The notes under the pieces are model-generated. The model was not told where the DNA came from. It ran no database searches and saw only the letters and a list, made by a program, of their open reading frames with translations. A DNA stretch of 64,000 bases from NCBI RefSeq assembly GCF_039544105.1, contig NZ_BAABLA010000007.1; one strand, given 5' to 3'. The stretch is from Haloechinothrix_A salitolerans. GTDB lineage: Bacteria; Actinomycetota; Actinomycetes; Mycobacteriales; Pseudonocardiaceae. Below, in pieces: positions 33,540 to 41,309 of the stretch. The number at the start of each line of letters is the position of its first letter. Position 1 is the first letter of the stretch. The translations under genes and the position numbers were made by a program.

Positions 33540-33634
33540 GTGTTCTAGCACGCCAAACGTCCCATGGCAAAAGCGCTGCTGCTTCCTGTGCGACACGCCG
33601 CACTAGAACACCTTGTTGCATGCGTTCTAGTACG
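33540..33634. promoter_or_regulatory. Three operator-like sites in the divergent gntR / transfer-operon promoter
   Basis: Three copies of GYGTTCTAGYRCG lie at 33540-33552, 33599-33611 (inverted) and 33622-33634. The sequences are GTGTTCTAGCACG, GTGTTCTAGTGCG and GCGTTCTAGTACG. They lie between the repressor start (33509) and the first plus-strand gene (33710), the expected place for GntR binding. Binding is inferred. Confidence 0.7.
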
Positions 33635-33709
33635 CATGCTAGCTTCCTTCTCGTGACGCACCGCGCGGAGCCCAAGCAAGTCCCCCGTCGCACCGAGCGA
33701 AGGAACGAG

Positions 33710-34036
33710 ATGAGGAAAGCGCAGATCACCCGTCGGCAGGCCGAGGCGATGACCGATGACCTTGGCCCGGAACCTACGGAGCTTCAGGAGAACAAGGCCC
33801 TCGTCTACGAGCGCCACGACATCTACGAGCTGCTCGACGACATCGACAACGAACTCGTCGCCGAAACCAACCTGGATTGTTCGTATCGGACGCCGACCGA
33901 CCCCGAGCCGATCTCAACGCCGTGGATGCGGATGTCCGAAGCAGAGCGGGACCACATCCGGCGTCGGCGTCGCCTGAGCGCCCTGCCCTCGATCACCCGC
34001 ACCGGGCTGTCAGACACGGCCAGGTGGGCTGCCTGA
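33710..34036 (+). CDS. First gene of the plus-strand transfer operon; acidic/charged protein
   Basis: ATG 33710 has AGGAACGAG upstream and gives 108 residues. The protein is rich in acidic residues (IYELLDDIDNELVAE) in the centre and ends RRRRLSALPSITRTGL. No family is recognised. It is the first gene after the operator region and its stop overlaps the next start (TGATG), so it is probably expressed early after derepression. In AICEs this place can be held by an activator such as Pra, but similarity to Pra was not established. Confidence 0.6.
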   Translation: MRKAQITRRQAEAMTDDLGPEPTELQENKALVYERHDIYELLDDIDNELVAETNLDCSYRTPTDPEPISTPWMRMSEAERDHIRRRRRLSALPSITRTGLSDTARWAA

Positions 34037-34323
34037 TGGCCCGCACTTTGTCCGAGCTGACGTGCCTGTCGCTGCACCGGCCCGGAAGGCACGCATCCGC
34101 CGCTGAGCAGGCCGCCTATCTGGACCGCATCGCCACCGTGCACGAACACCTCGCCGCCGAGTGCCGTAGCGGCGAAGCGACGACGGAACGTCGCTTGGCT
34201 GCCGCGTATCACTCGCACGCTCGCGCCCTACGAAGCTGCCCGGCCCGGGCTGATCACCGCCAAGCAAGCCACCCGGGCCGGGTTGTCCACCAACCAACTA
34301 CGCGAAGGAGCGCGACCCGATGA
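34036..34323 (+). CDS. Hypothetical protein, 95 residues
   Basis: ATG 34036 overlaps the previous stop. The first about 60 residues are helical (MARTLSELTCLSLHRPGRHA, then ATVHEHLAAECRSG). The last third lies in a 59-bp sequence that is repeated at 35291, and its residues look less protein-like. No family recognised. Confidence 0.5.
   Translation: MARTLSELTCLSLHRPGRHASAAEQAAYLDRIATVHEHLAAECRSGEATTERRLAAAYHSHARALRSCPARADHRQASHPGRVVHQPTTRRSATR
34241..34299 (+). repeat. 59-bp repeated segment, copy 1
   Basis: Starts CGGCCCGGGCTGATCACCGC and ends near CCACCAACCAAC; it matches 35291-35349 at the same spacing with a few mismatches. It holds a GCCCGGG/CCCGGGC inverted pair that can form a hairpin. 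The tail motif CACCAACCAACCACGG recurs before starts at 34944, 35371 and 40881. Confidence 0.65.
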
Positions 34324-34496
34324 CATCCCGCAACGTGCGCCCGATCGAGCGGGCACCGCTGCTGACCGAACGCCGAGTACTCCCGCTGCCGCCCCGCCGT
34401 GGCACCGGTCGGCCGCCTGCCACGGGCTGGCTGGCTCCGGTCTTCGTGCTGAGTCCGGCGGCGTACCGGCCGGCCGACCGCGGCACGGCCGCCTAG
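34320..34496 (+). CDS. Small basic/proline-rich protein, 58 residues
   Basis: ATG 34320 overlaps the previous stop (ATGA) and TAG ends at 34496. The product is rich in Arg and Pro (LLTERRVLPLPPRRGTGRPP). No motif is seen. Support comes from its tight packing in the operon. Confidence 0.4.
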   Translation: MTSRNVRPIERAPLLTERRVLPLPPRRGTGRPPATGWLAPVFVLSPAAYRPADRGTAA

Positions 34497-34513
34497 CGAA
34501 GGGATCCATCCAT

Positions 34514-34729
34514 ATGAGCGTCTACATCCTGCTCTGCCTGGTCGTCGGCGTCGGTGCCGCGATCGCGGCTCTGCGTGCTGGCCAGCTCGGCTGGTTTATC
34601 ACCGGAGCGGTCGCACTGGCCCTGCTGCTCGGCGTCCCCGCGATCTCGGCCCCGTTCATCGACGTCGCTCAGGGCTTCGCCTCCGTCGTCGCCCGCGCCG
34701 TCAGTGACCACACCCCGATCACCGGCTGA
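34514..34729 (+). CDS. Small membrane protein, two transmembrane segments
   Basis: ATG 34514 gives 71 residues, with AAGGGA 12 bases upstream. Residues 2-20 (SVYILLCLVVGVGAAIAAL) and about 26-48 are hydrophobic. The tail (FASVVARAVSDHTPITG) is amphipathic. Small membrane proteins of this sort are typical of AICE spread regions; exact role unknown. Confidence 0.6.
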   Translation: MSVYILLCLVVGVGAAIAALRAGQLGWFITGAVALALLLGVPAISAPFIDVAQGFASVVARAVSDHTPITG

Positions 34730-34777
34730 CAACCCCACAGCGCCCCACACCACTCACGGAAGGAGGTGAACGACCTG

Positions 34778-34906
34778 ATGTTCGGACGGACCCGCACCCG
34801 ACGCACCACCACCGCCAATTCGTGCCTCGGCTGCGGCAAGCGCACCCGTCGCGGCAGCAATGTCTGCTCGCCGCGCTGCTCGCGCCGCATCGCTCGCGAG
34901 CTGTGA
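34778..34906 (+). CDS. Very small zinc-knuckle protein, 42 residues
   Basis: GGAAGGAGGTGA, a very strong ribosome site, precedes ATG 34778 (a GTG at 34767 inside it is also possible). The product has CLGCGKRTRRGSNVCSPRC: a C-x2-C, C-x3-C zinc knuckle on a basic protein. It is too short for most gene finders but the ribosome site and motif support it. Confidence 0.6.
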   Translation: MFGRTRTRRTTTANSCLGCGKRTRRGSNVCSPRCSRRIAREL

Positions 34907-34943
34907 CCCACCAACCAACCACGGAAGGCAAGGAGACCCGCCG

Positions 34944-35093
34944 ATGCGCATCACGCGCCCGCGGTGCAGCCACACCGCGTTCATCGCCCAGCTGAAGGGC
35001 CGACGCGTCCACTACCGCTGCCAGGACTGCCAGCACCGCTGGAGCCACCCAGTCGACAGCGTCCGCCGCAAGAACGGGAGGACCGCCTCATGA
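34944..35093 (+). CDS. Small zinc-ribbon-like protein, 49 residues
   Basis: AAGGAG precedes ATG 34944. The product has RCSHTAFI near the start and YRCQDCQHRWSH later, giving C, H, C-x2-C and H ligands for a zinc ribbon. Its TGA overlaps the ATG of the next small gene (ATGA). Confidence 0.6.
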   Translation: MRITRPRCSHTAFIAQLKGRRVHYRCQDCQHRWSHPVDSVRRKNGRTAS

Positions 35094-35275
35094 GCCGGCT
35101 CGTCTGCCCGGAGTGCGGCGAGGACGTCGTCCAGAAACCGCCGAAAGACAAGGTGCCGTGGAAGGCCCACGGGCTCAAGCGGCCGCGCTACTCGCACACC
35201 GACGGCACAGCCCTGTGCCCCGTCGTCGGGCGCAAGGGCTACCAGCCCGCCGAACCGCGCCGAGCGCGCAAGTAA
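35090..35275 (+). CDS. Small zinc-ribbon-like protein, 61 residues
   Basis: ATG 35090 overlaps the preceding stop. The protein begins MSRLVCPECGEDVVQKPPKD, a C-x2-C knuckle, and has a further cysteine in ALCPVVG with nearby histidines. Third of three consecutive tiny cysteine proteins in this operon. Confidence 0.6.
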   Translation: MSRLVCPECGEDVVQKPPKDKVPWKAHGLKRPRYSHTDGTALCPVVGRKGYQPAEPRRARK

Positions 35276-35290
35276 CCGAGTTATGTGCAC

Positions 35291-35349
35291 CGGCCCGGGC
35301 TGCTCACCGCCAAGCAAGTCGCCCGGGCCGGGCTCCCCACCAACCAACC
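35291..35349 (+). repeat. 59-bp repeated segment, copy 2
   Basis: Matches 34241-34299. Here it lies outside any gene, just before AAGGAG and the ATG at 35371. It may act as a leader or processing hairpin between operon genes. Confidence 0.65.
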
Positions 35350-35370
35350 ACGGTAAGCAAGGAGAACCCC

Positions 35371-35877
35371 ATGGTAGGCCGCACGCCTGCGTCCGAACCC
35401 AACGCCACCGCCGCACCGGATCCGTACGCGCTGCGCGAGCAGCACTGGCCGCTATTGCGGCGCGACCCCGAACTGACCGAGACGGCCGCGGTCATGGCCG
35501 CCGAGCTGGTGCGTTACCTCAACCACGCCACCAACACCGCCACCAACACCGGCGCGAACACAGCGCTGCCGTACGCGAGCAACCTCTACACGCTGCTCGG
35601 ACACCTGGCTGCGGCCGCGCACGGCATGGAGCAGCTCTGCGAACAACTCAACCAGCGAGCCGCCGCGCTGGCCACCGACCCGACACTGCGGCACGACGGG
35701 CACCGCGGCTCGGTCACCGAATCCGAACACGCTGAAGATGCTGCTTGGCGGGCCGTCGACTGGCTGGCCGAGGCCGGCATGAGCGCGTCATACCTCGGTG
35801 GCACGCTTCGCCAGGCACAGAAGCAGATGACCTGGCTCTCGCACGCCGCTGGTCTCTTCGAGGCTGGTGAGCGCTGA
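35371..35877 (+). CDS. Hypothetical helical protein, 168 residues
   Basis: AAGGAG precedes ATG 35371. The product is mainly alpha-helical by composition (MAAELVRYLNHATN, then NLYTLLGHLAAAAHGMEQL), with a short TNTATNTGANT repeat. Its stop overlaps the next ATG (TGATG). The family is not recognised. Confidence 0.6.
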   Translation: MVGRTPASEPNATAAPDPYALREQHWPLLRRDPELTETAAVMAAELVRYLNHATNTATNTGANTALPYASNLYTLLGHLAAAAHGMEQLCEQLNQRAAALATDPTLRHDGHRGSVTESEHAEDAAWRAVDWLAEAGMSASYLGGTLRQAQKQMTWLSHAAGLFEAGER

Positions 35878-36353
35878 TGTCACTCGTCAGCACATCGCTG
35901 GGTCTCATGCTGCTCGCCGCTGCGACCGCGTACCCGATGACCGCGAATAGCGCCGCGCCGGCCGACATCCCAGCGGACTACCTGGCCGAGTATCGCCAGG
36001 CGGCATCGACCTGCGGACCGCTGGACTGGGCACTGCTGGCCGGTGTCGGCAAGGTCGAGACCGACCACGGCCGCTCCCCGCTGCCCGGGGTGCACTCCGG
36101 CGCGAACTCGGCCGGCGCGCGGGGACCGATGCAGTTCCTGCCCGCCACGTTCGCCGACGTGCGCGGCCACCACCCCGAGGTCGGCCCCAACGTCTACAAC
36201 CCGCGCCACGCCATCCCCGCGGCCGCGCACTACCTGTGCGACTCCGGCCTCGCCCACGGCAACACCAGGCGCGCCCTGTGGGCCTACAACCACTCGACCG
36301 CCTACGCCGACGACGTGCTCGACCACGCCGCCCGCTACCGCAACGCCGGCTGA
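35877..36353 (+). CDS. Secreted lytic transglycosylase-like protein
   Basis: The 158-residue protein has a signal peptide (residues 1-26, ending ANSAAPAD) and a lysozyme-like/SLT domain: LLAGVGKVETDHGR with the likely catalytic Glu61, GARGPMQFLPATF, VYNPRHAIPAAAHYLC and LWAYNHSTAYADDV. It would cut peptidoglycan glycan strands outside the membrane. In a conjugative element such an enzyme could open the wall for transfer; a local action next to TraB is inference. It overlaps the previous gene (TGATG). Confidence 0.85.
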   Translation: MSLVSTSLGLMLLAAATAYPMTANSAAPADIPADYLAEYRQAASTCGPLDWALLAGVGKVETDHGRSPLPGVHSGANSAGARGPMQFLPATFADVRGHHPEVGPNVYNPRHAIPAAAHYLCDSGLAHGNTRRALWAYNHSTAYADDVLDHAARYRNAG

Positions 36354-36368
36354 GAAGGGAGCCACCTC

Positions 36369-36644
36369 ATGTCCGGATCGACCCCTGACCCCGCCAAATC
36401 CGTGTTGCCGCGAAACGTCGCTGAAGCCGCAGAAGGGTCCTGGGACCTGTTACGAGGCACCACCGCCCAGCGGAGCCTGACGCGGTCAGTCGACAAGCGA
36501 TACCAGCGCAGCGGCACCGCTGGGCTGCGCCGACGTACCCGCCACCTGCTGAACAAGCGGCACCGCACCGCCAGCGAGTTGGCCGAGCTGCACGTGCTCG
36601 ACCTCGGCATCCGCAAAGCCACCGCGAAACGAGGTGATCGCTGA
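36369..36644 (+). CDS. Basic hypothetical protein, 91 residues
   Basis: GAAGGGAG precedes ATG 36369. The product is strongly basic, with SVDKRYQRSGTAGLRRRTRH in the middle and a helical C-terminus, which would suit nucleic acid or membrane-surface binding. Its stop overlaps the next ATG (TGATG). Confidence 0.55.
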   Translation: MSGSTPDPAKSVLPRNVAEAAEGSWDLLRGTTAQRSLTRSVDKRYQRSGTAGLRRRTRHLLNKRHRTASELAELHVLDLGIRKATAKRGDR

Positions 36645-36919
36645 TGTCGGCGTTCGACGTGCTGGAGCGCTACGGCACCGCGGCCCTGCTGCGGTTCCTC
36701 GGCGCGGTGGCGATGTTCGTCGCGCTGCACCTGCTCCGCCTGCCGTTCGTGCTGGTGTGCCGGCTACTGGAGGTCGGCATGCGACGGGTGGATGTCTACC
36801 TGACCACCGCAGCCACCACACGGGCCTACACCTGGCCGACGAGCGATCCCGACACCGACCAGCCCGGGCACGACAAGACCCGGTTTCAGCGGCCCGCGAC
36901 CGCGGGTGCGCACCGATGA
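36644..36919 (+). CDS. Small membrane protein of the transfer region
   Basis: The 91-residue protein has a hydrophobic segment at about residues 12-43 (LLRFLGAVAMFVALHLLRLP, then FVLVCRLLEV) followed by a hydrophilic tail ending RPATAGAHR. Its stop overlaps ATG 36916 of an alternative start of the next gene. Probably a spread (Spd)-type protein by position. Confidence 0.55.
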   Translation: MSAFDVLERYGTAALLRFLGAVAMFVALHLLRLPFVLVCRLLEVGMRRVDVYLTTAATTRAYTWPTSDPDTDQPGHDKTRFQRPATAGAHR

Positions 36920-36933
36920 GAGGAGACGACTGG

Positions 36934-37242
36934 ATGGATGCCGACGACTTCGCCCGCTCCCACCCCGAGCTGGCCTCAGCCGTCGATGACGCCACGGCCG
37001 GGCAGATGGTTGAAGGGCTCTACCGCGAGGCACGCAACACCGTGCTGCGCGGCCTGATGCCGACGTTGGCCGTGTTCGCGCTGCTGCTGTGCGGCTGGCT
37101 GTGGTGGGGCTGGGGCCAGTGGACGTTGATCGGGATCGGCGCGACCGGTGCCGCGGCCGCCGGCGGGCTGATCGAGCTGTATGGCCTCGCCACGGGCCGC
37201 ATCCCCGTGGTGACCGCGATCCGAGAGGAGGGCACGCCATGA
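36934..37242 (+). CDS. Small membrane protein of the transfer region
   Basis: ATG 36934 is preferred because GAGAGGAG lies 9 bases upstream; ATG 36916 in the same frame is possible. The product (102 residues) has two hydrophobic segments at about residues 44-80 (LMPTLAVFALLLCGWLWWGW, then IGIGATGAAAAGGLIELYGL). Its stop overlaps the next start (ATGA). Confidence 0.55.
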   Translation: MDADDFARSHPELASAVDDATAGQMVEGLYREARNTVLRGLMPTLAVFALLLCGWLWWGWGQWTLIGIGATGAAAAGGLIELYGLATGRIPVVTAIREEGTP

Positions 37243-37544
37243 ACACCCACAACACCGATGGGCCATCACTCGGCGATCGAGTGATCAATGCGGCTGGCTG
37301 GTGGACGCCGGAAGTCATCGCAGCTGGCCTCACGACCGCGGGCGCGGTGTGGGTCACGCCGTGGCTGTGGATCGGCACCGCCGCCGTGGCCATCTGGGTG
37401 GCTACCCACCCGCGGCTGCGCCGCTACCTGACGCGCACCACGACGAACGCGCGCCAGTCCGACCGGCCGCGCCTGAACACCGCCGAGATCAGAGAAACCG
37501 ACGACGACACCGACGCATGTCGGGGCTGGGAGGCCGCCGGATGA
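37239..37544 (+). CDS. Small membrane protein of the transfer region
   Basis: The 101-residue protein has one or two hydrophobic segments (residues about 25-57: VIAAGLTTAGAVWVTPWLWI and on) and a basic, then acidic tail. It overlaps both neighbours by 4 bp. It belongs to the run of membrane genes that leads into the SpdB-like gene and traB. Confidence 0.55.
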   Translation: MNTHNTDGPSLGDRVINAAGWWTPEVIAAGLTTAGAVWVTPWLWIGTAAVAIWVATHPRLRRYLTRTTTNARQSDRPRLNTAEIRETDDDTDACRGWEAAG

Positions 37545-38434
37545 GCACACATACTCCGATCTCGCCGCGGCTGGCCCGCAGGGTGCGCGCCACGACGACG
37601 GCGGCGGTCGCCACCGTGGCTGCGGTGGCGGCGGCCGTCAGCTACGCGCACATGTACGACCTCGCCGCTGCGTCCGGCGAGGAGTGGCGGTCGTGGCTGC
37701 TGCCGCTTGCCGTCGACGGCCTGCTCGCCGCAGCTGGCATGTCGATGTTGGTGGCTCGCCACCACGGCCGCCGGCCGACACCGCTGGCGTGGGTGTCGTT
37801 GTGGCTGGGCATCGCCGCGTCCCTGGCCGCGAACGTCGCCGCAGCCGAGCCGACCGTGACCGGACGGCTGGTTGCTGCGTGGCCGCCGGTCGCGCTCGCG
37901 CTGGCGTTCGAGCTACTCATGCAGCAACACAACCTGCACGCGAGCACCCGCCGCACGCACGAGGAGACCGAACCGGCCGCGCGTGGCGCGCACAGACCGA
38001 GCGCGAGCACACAGCGCGTTGATGCGCCCGAGTGCGCACCCGAGCCCGCCGAGGCGAGCGCGCCAACCGCGCATGCGAGTCATGTCGAGCGCGCACAGTC
38101 GACACGGGCGACGAGCGGTAGGCGTGCACCTAAGAAGCGCGCACGCGCGAACGGCCAGAGCGCGCGGGAGAAGGCGCGCACCGTGTTCGACCGCGCGCTC
38201 GCCGAGGGACGCGCGGACGCGCTGACCGGTGCCGCGCTCGCGGCCGAGGTGGGCGCGCACCCGGCGACTGCGCGCCGCTGGCTGGCCGACTGGCGCACGG
38301 CCACCTCCACGCCCGAGCCGGCCACGGACAGGGCTGACGAACACGCCGCAGCCGACGCGAGCGCTGAGGACTTCGCAGCGGACGACGCACCCCGGTTGGC
38401 GGTGGTCGGCGAGACCACGGGAGGGAGCCGATGA
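37541..38434 (+). CDS. DUF2637/SpdB-like spread protein
   Basis: The 297-residue protein has about four hydrophobic segments in residues 20-125 (including TTTAAVATVAAVAAAVSYAH, LLPLAVDGLLAAAGMSMLVA and LAWVSLWLGIAASLAANVAA), the pattern of DUF2637 proteins. A disordered Ala/Glu/Arg linker is followed by a C-terminal helix-turn-helix-like piece (ALTGAALAAEVGAHPATARR). Proteins like this (SpdB2 in AICEs) help plasmid spread between mycelial compartments and often precede traB, as here with an ATGA overlap. Confidence 0.75.
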   Translation: MSTHTPISPRLARRVRATTTAAVATVAAVAAAVSYAHMYDLAAASGEEWRSWLLPLAVDGLLAAAGMSMLVARHHGRRPTPLAWVSLWLGIAASLAANVAAAEPTVTGRLVAAWPPVALALAFELLMQQHNLHASTRRTHEETEPAARGAHRPSASTQRVDAPECAPEPAEASAPTAHASHVERAQSTRATSGRRAPKKRARANGQSAREKARTVFDRALAEGRADALTGAALAAEVGAHPATARRWLADWRTATSTPEPATDRADEHAAADASAEDFAADDAPRLAVVGETTGGSR

Positions 38435-40617
38435 CCACCGAAGACCCGCAGCACCACAAGTTCTCCGCTGAGGCGAGCGCCGACGACAACGTGGTGTATC
38501 TGCCTGCGGCCAACACCGAGGATGGCGTGGTCGAGGCCGAGATTGTCGACGACATCGACACACGGCGCGTGGAGCCGTCGGCGCGAGCGACGTTCAACAC
38601 GCACCTGATCCCGGACGAGGCGCGCGAGCGCATGGCTTCCGGTGCGGTGGAACTGTCGCACCGCGCGACACCGGTCGCCAAGTCCGGCGGCAAGGCGCTG
38701 GTACGCCACGGCGCGTACGTAGTCGCGGGCGCGCTCGTCGTCGCGAAACGTGTCTGGGACGCGCACAGCAACTCCCGGTACGAGCGGCTGTTGCGCTCGG
38801 CCGAGGCCAGTAGTGATTGGGACAAGCTCGCCGAGTGGGAACAGCGCGCAGAGCAAGCGCGCGAGCGCCGGCACCGGCGCGCGATGGACTGGCTCGACGC
38901 GCCGGTGAAGCTCGTCAAGACCGCGCTGTGGCTCACGCTCGCTGTCGCCGGCGTCTTCCTCGCGCTCGGCGTGGTGCTCGCCATCGCGCAGGAGGACGCT
39001 CGCCTGATCCTGGGCCCGCTCGGTGGCGTGTTGGACGCGATCCAGTGGGCTTACTGGTTCGCGCTCGCTTATGGCGTGCTGTTCGTCTACGGCGGCACCG
39101 CCGCTCTGGTCGCCTACCTGTGGCGGGTGGGTCGCGACACCGGCATCACGCCGGGCTGGCTGCAGACCGCCGGCGAGCAGTCGAATGCCGCGGTAGTGGT
39201 CGATGAGACCGCGATCGCGCACGCCCTGGCGCATCTGGGGCTGACCAAGCTGGACGGCTTCTTCAAGTCCGGCGGCATGCTGTCGTACCCGTCGATCCCA
39301 GCCCGCGACGGCCTCGGCGTCGCGGCGCAGGTACGGCTGCCACCTGGTGTGCCCGCCGAGCAGGTCATCGCCCGCAAGACCCGCTTGGCGGCCAACCTCG
39401 GCCGCGCCGGCATCGAGGTCTGGCCGTCGGTTGGCGCGGACGAGGGGCTGCTGCAGCTGTGGGTGGCCGACCGGGGCGCGCTCGACACCGGCGCTGGCCC
39501 CTGGCCGTGGCTGGACCTCGACACCCCGGTCGACATCTACCGCGGCATACCGGTCGGCGTGACCTTGCGCGGCGACGCCGTGATCGCGCCGATCAACGGC
39601 ACCAGCTGGCTCGTCGGTGGCCGTCCTGGTCAGGGCAAGACGACGTTCGGGCGGCTGCTGGTCATGGGCGCGTGCCTCGACCCGACGGCCGAGATCTGGG
39701 TGCACGTGCTGGCCGACAACCCGGACTTCGACGCCCTCGCCGAGCGGTTCACCCGCTACGAGGTCGGCATCGGCCACGACGTCGCCGCAGCCGCGCTGGC
39801 CGCGTTCGAGGATCTGATGGCCGAGATCGAGCGTCGCGGGCAGATCATGCGCGCCAAGCAGGCCCACACCGCCGCCGAGGCCGGGCTGCCGCCGCTAGTG
39901 GCGTACTTCGACGAGGTTCACCGGCTGTTCCAGCACCGCGAATTCGGTGAGGAAGCCGCGCGGCTGGCCGAGGACGTCATCAAGCAGGCCCGCAAGTACG
40001 GCGTGGTGGTCATTCTGGTCACCCAGTCACCAACCGCGGGCAGCATCCCGAAGCCAGTCACCCGCGAGACCATCTGCCGGGTCGCGTTCAGCGTGATCGA
40101 CCAGATCGCCAACGACGCCCTGCTCGGCGACGGCAAGCACCGGCAAGGCATCCGCGCGACCGAGCTGCGGCCCGGCTCGGACACCTCGCCCGGCGATCGA
40201 GGCAAGGCACTGACTGTCGGCGTGGTGCCCGAGGTCGACTGGTCGATGGTCATCGGCCATAACGTCGGCAGCGCCGAAGTCACCCACGTCGGCAGGACGG
40301 CCATGTCCCTGCTGGCCGAGCAGGGCCGCAGCGTGCCCGCCGACTCAGCCACCGCGCACACCAAGCGGGACCTGCTCGACGACCTCGATGAGGTCCTTGA
40401 CACCGAGCGCGTCCCCGCCGGCGATCTGCCGGCCCGGCTGCGCCGACTGGCCCCCGATTACAAGCCGTACCAGCAGCTGACCCGCAAGAAGCTGCTGGAA
40501 CAGCTTCGCGAGCTCGGCATCAAGGTCCCCTCCACCGACAACCGCTGGTACGTCGACCCCGTCGCCATCCGCCGCGCTCTCGCCGAGCGCGCCACCGCCG
40601 ACCTCGACCAGGAGTAG
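38431..40617 (+). CDS. traB: TraB/TraSA FtsK-like DNA translocase
   Basis: The 728-residue protein has an N-terminal region with two transmembrane segments (residues about 160-185 and 205-232), a motor domain with Walker A at about residues 394-402 (VGGRPGQGKTT) and Walker B at about 489-496 (LVAYFDEVHRL), a VVILVTQSPTAGSIPK sensor segment and a C-terminal winged-helix-like end (QLTRKKLLEQLRELGIKVPS). AICEs transfer double-stranded DNA with only this FtsK-type hexamer at the hyphal tip. Its start overlaps the SpdB-like gene. Confidence 0.92.
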   Translation: MTTEDPQHHKFSAEASADDNVVYLPAANTEDGVVEAEIVDDIDTRRVEPSARATFNTHLIPDEARERMASGAVELSHRATPVAKSGGKALVRHGAYVVAGALVVAKRVWDAHSNSRYERLLRSAEASSDWDKLAEWEQRAEQARERRHRRAMDWLDAPVKLVKTALWLTLAVAGVFLALGVVLAIAQEDARLILGPLGGVLDAIQWAYWFALAYGVLFVYGGTAALVAYLWRVGRDTGITPGWLQTAGEQSNAAVVVDETAIAHALAHLGLTKLDGFFKSGGMLSYPSIPARDGLGVAAQVRLPPGVPAEQVIARKTRLAANLGRAGIEVWPSVGADEGLLQLWVADRGALDTGAGPWPWLDLDTPVDIYRGIPVGVTLRGDAVIAPINGTSWLVGGRPGQGKTTFGRLLVMGACLDPTAEIWVHVLADNPDFDALAERFTRYEVGIGHDVAAAALAAFEDLMAEIERRGQIMRAKQAHTAAEAGLPPLVAYFDEVHRLFQHREFGEEAARLAEDVIKQARKYGVVVILVTQSPTAGSIPKPVTRETICRVAFSVIDQIANDALLGDGKHRQGIRATELRPGSDTSPGDRGKALTVGVVPEVDWSMVIGHNVGSAEVTHVGRTAMSLLAEQGRSVPADSATAHTKRDLLDDLDEVLDTERVPAGDLPARLRRLAPDYKPYQQLTRKKLLEQLRELGIKVPSTDNRWYVDPVAIRRALAERATADLDQE

Positions 40618-40622
40618 AAGCA

Positions 40623-40748
40623 ATGAAGTACCCGCGTCACCGCCACCGCATCGCCAGCAGTCGCCGTATACCGGGCAGCCACAGCAACCCGCATTCCGAT
40701 CACTTCCATCATTCCGTGCAGGTCAGAGCGCCACCAGGCACGAAATGA
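40623..40748 (+). CDS. Very small basic/His-rich protein, 41 residues
   Basis: AGGAG lies 9 bases before ATG 40623, which is 5 bp after the traB stop. The product begins MKYPRHRHRIASSRRIPGSH and is rich in His, Arg and Ser. The ribosome site and spacing make it plausible; there is no homology evidence. An imperfect inverted repeat (TGACGACGG with CCGCCGTCA) lies at 40746-40776, right at its stop, and could be a weak terminator. Confidence 0.35.
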   Translation: MKYPRHRHRIASSRRIPGSHSNPHSDHFHHSVQVRAPPGTK

Positions 40749-40880
40749 CGACGGTAATCCGATAACGCCGCCGTCATTGCCACCGGAACCCCTCACGACG
40801 GTCGTGTGCGCACCACCGCCACCTCACCGCGCGCCGACCGGCACAACTCCGCTCGCACCAACCAACCACGGAGCGCACGC

Positions 40881-41309
40881 ATGCCTACCCCGTCATCACG
40901 CCTGCCCAGCGTGCCGGACGCGCTGAACGAGACCGAGCTACTCGCCCTCGGCGACCACCTCGCCGCCGCGATGCCCTCCATGCCGCCGCGACTACTGCTG
41001 CCCACCCGCTACGCCGCCGGCCTGGCATGGGATGCCGCCCGCTGGCGCGCCCTGCCCACCCAGCTGCGAGAGGCGGTCGTAGTCGAGGAACGCCGCCTCG
41101 CGGTTGCGTCGTCGCACGCCATCGCCAGCGCCGTCGACTGGCGTCGCGTCGCCGCACGCCCTAGCCACACCGAGCTGCAGGACCGCCGCGCACGCCAGAC
41201 CACATCAGCCCGGACACCCGAGCAGATCCGGGCGACAGCAGCGACGTCCTGGGCGCGAGTCGAGACCGCCATCGCCACCCAGCTCGCAGCCGGAAGGGAG
41301 GCCGCCTGA
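40881..41309 (+). CDS. Hypothetical protein, 142 residues
   Basis: The ATG at 40881 follows the CACCAACCAACCACGGA motif seen before other genes of the element. The product is helical (ELLALGDHLAAAMPS, then LREAVVVEERRLAVASSHAI). Its stop overlaps the WhiB-like gene start (TGATG). Family not recognised. Confidence 0.55.
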   Translation: MPTPSSRLPSVPDALNETELLALGDHLAAAMPSMPPRLLLPTRYAAGLAWDAARWRALPTQLREAVVVEERRLAVASSHAIASAVDWRRVAARPSHTELQDRRARQTTSARTPEQIRATAATSWARVETAIATQLAAGREAA

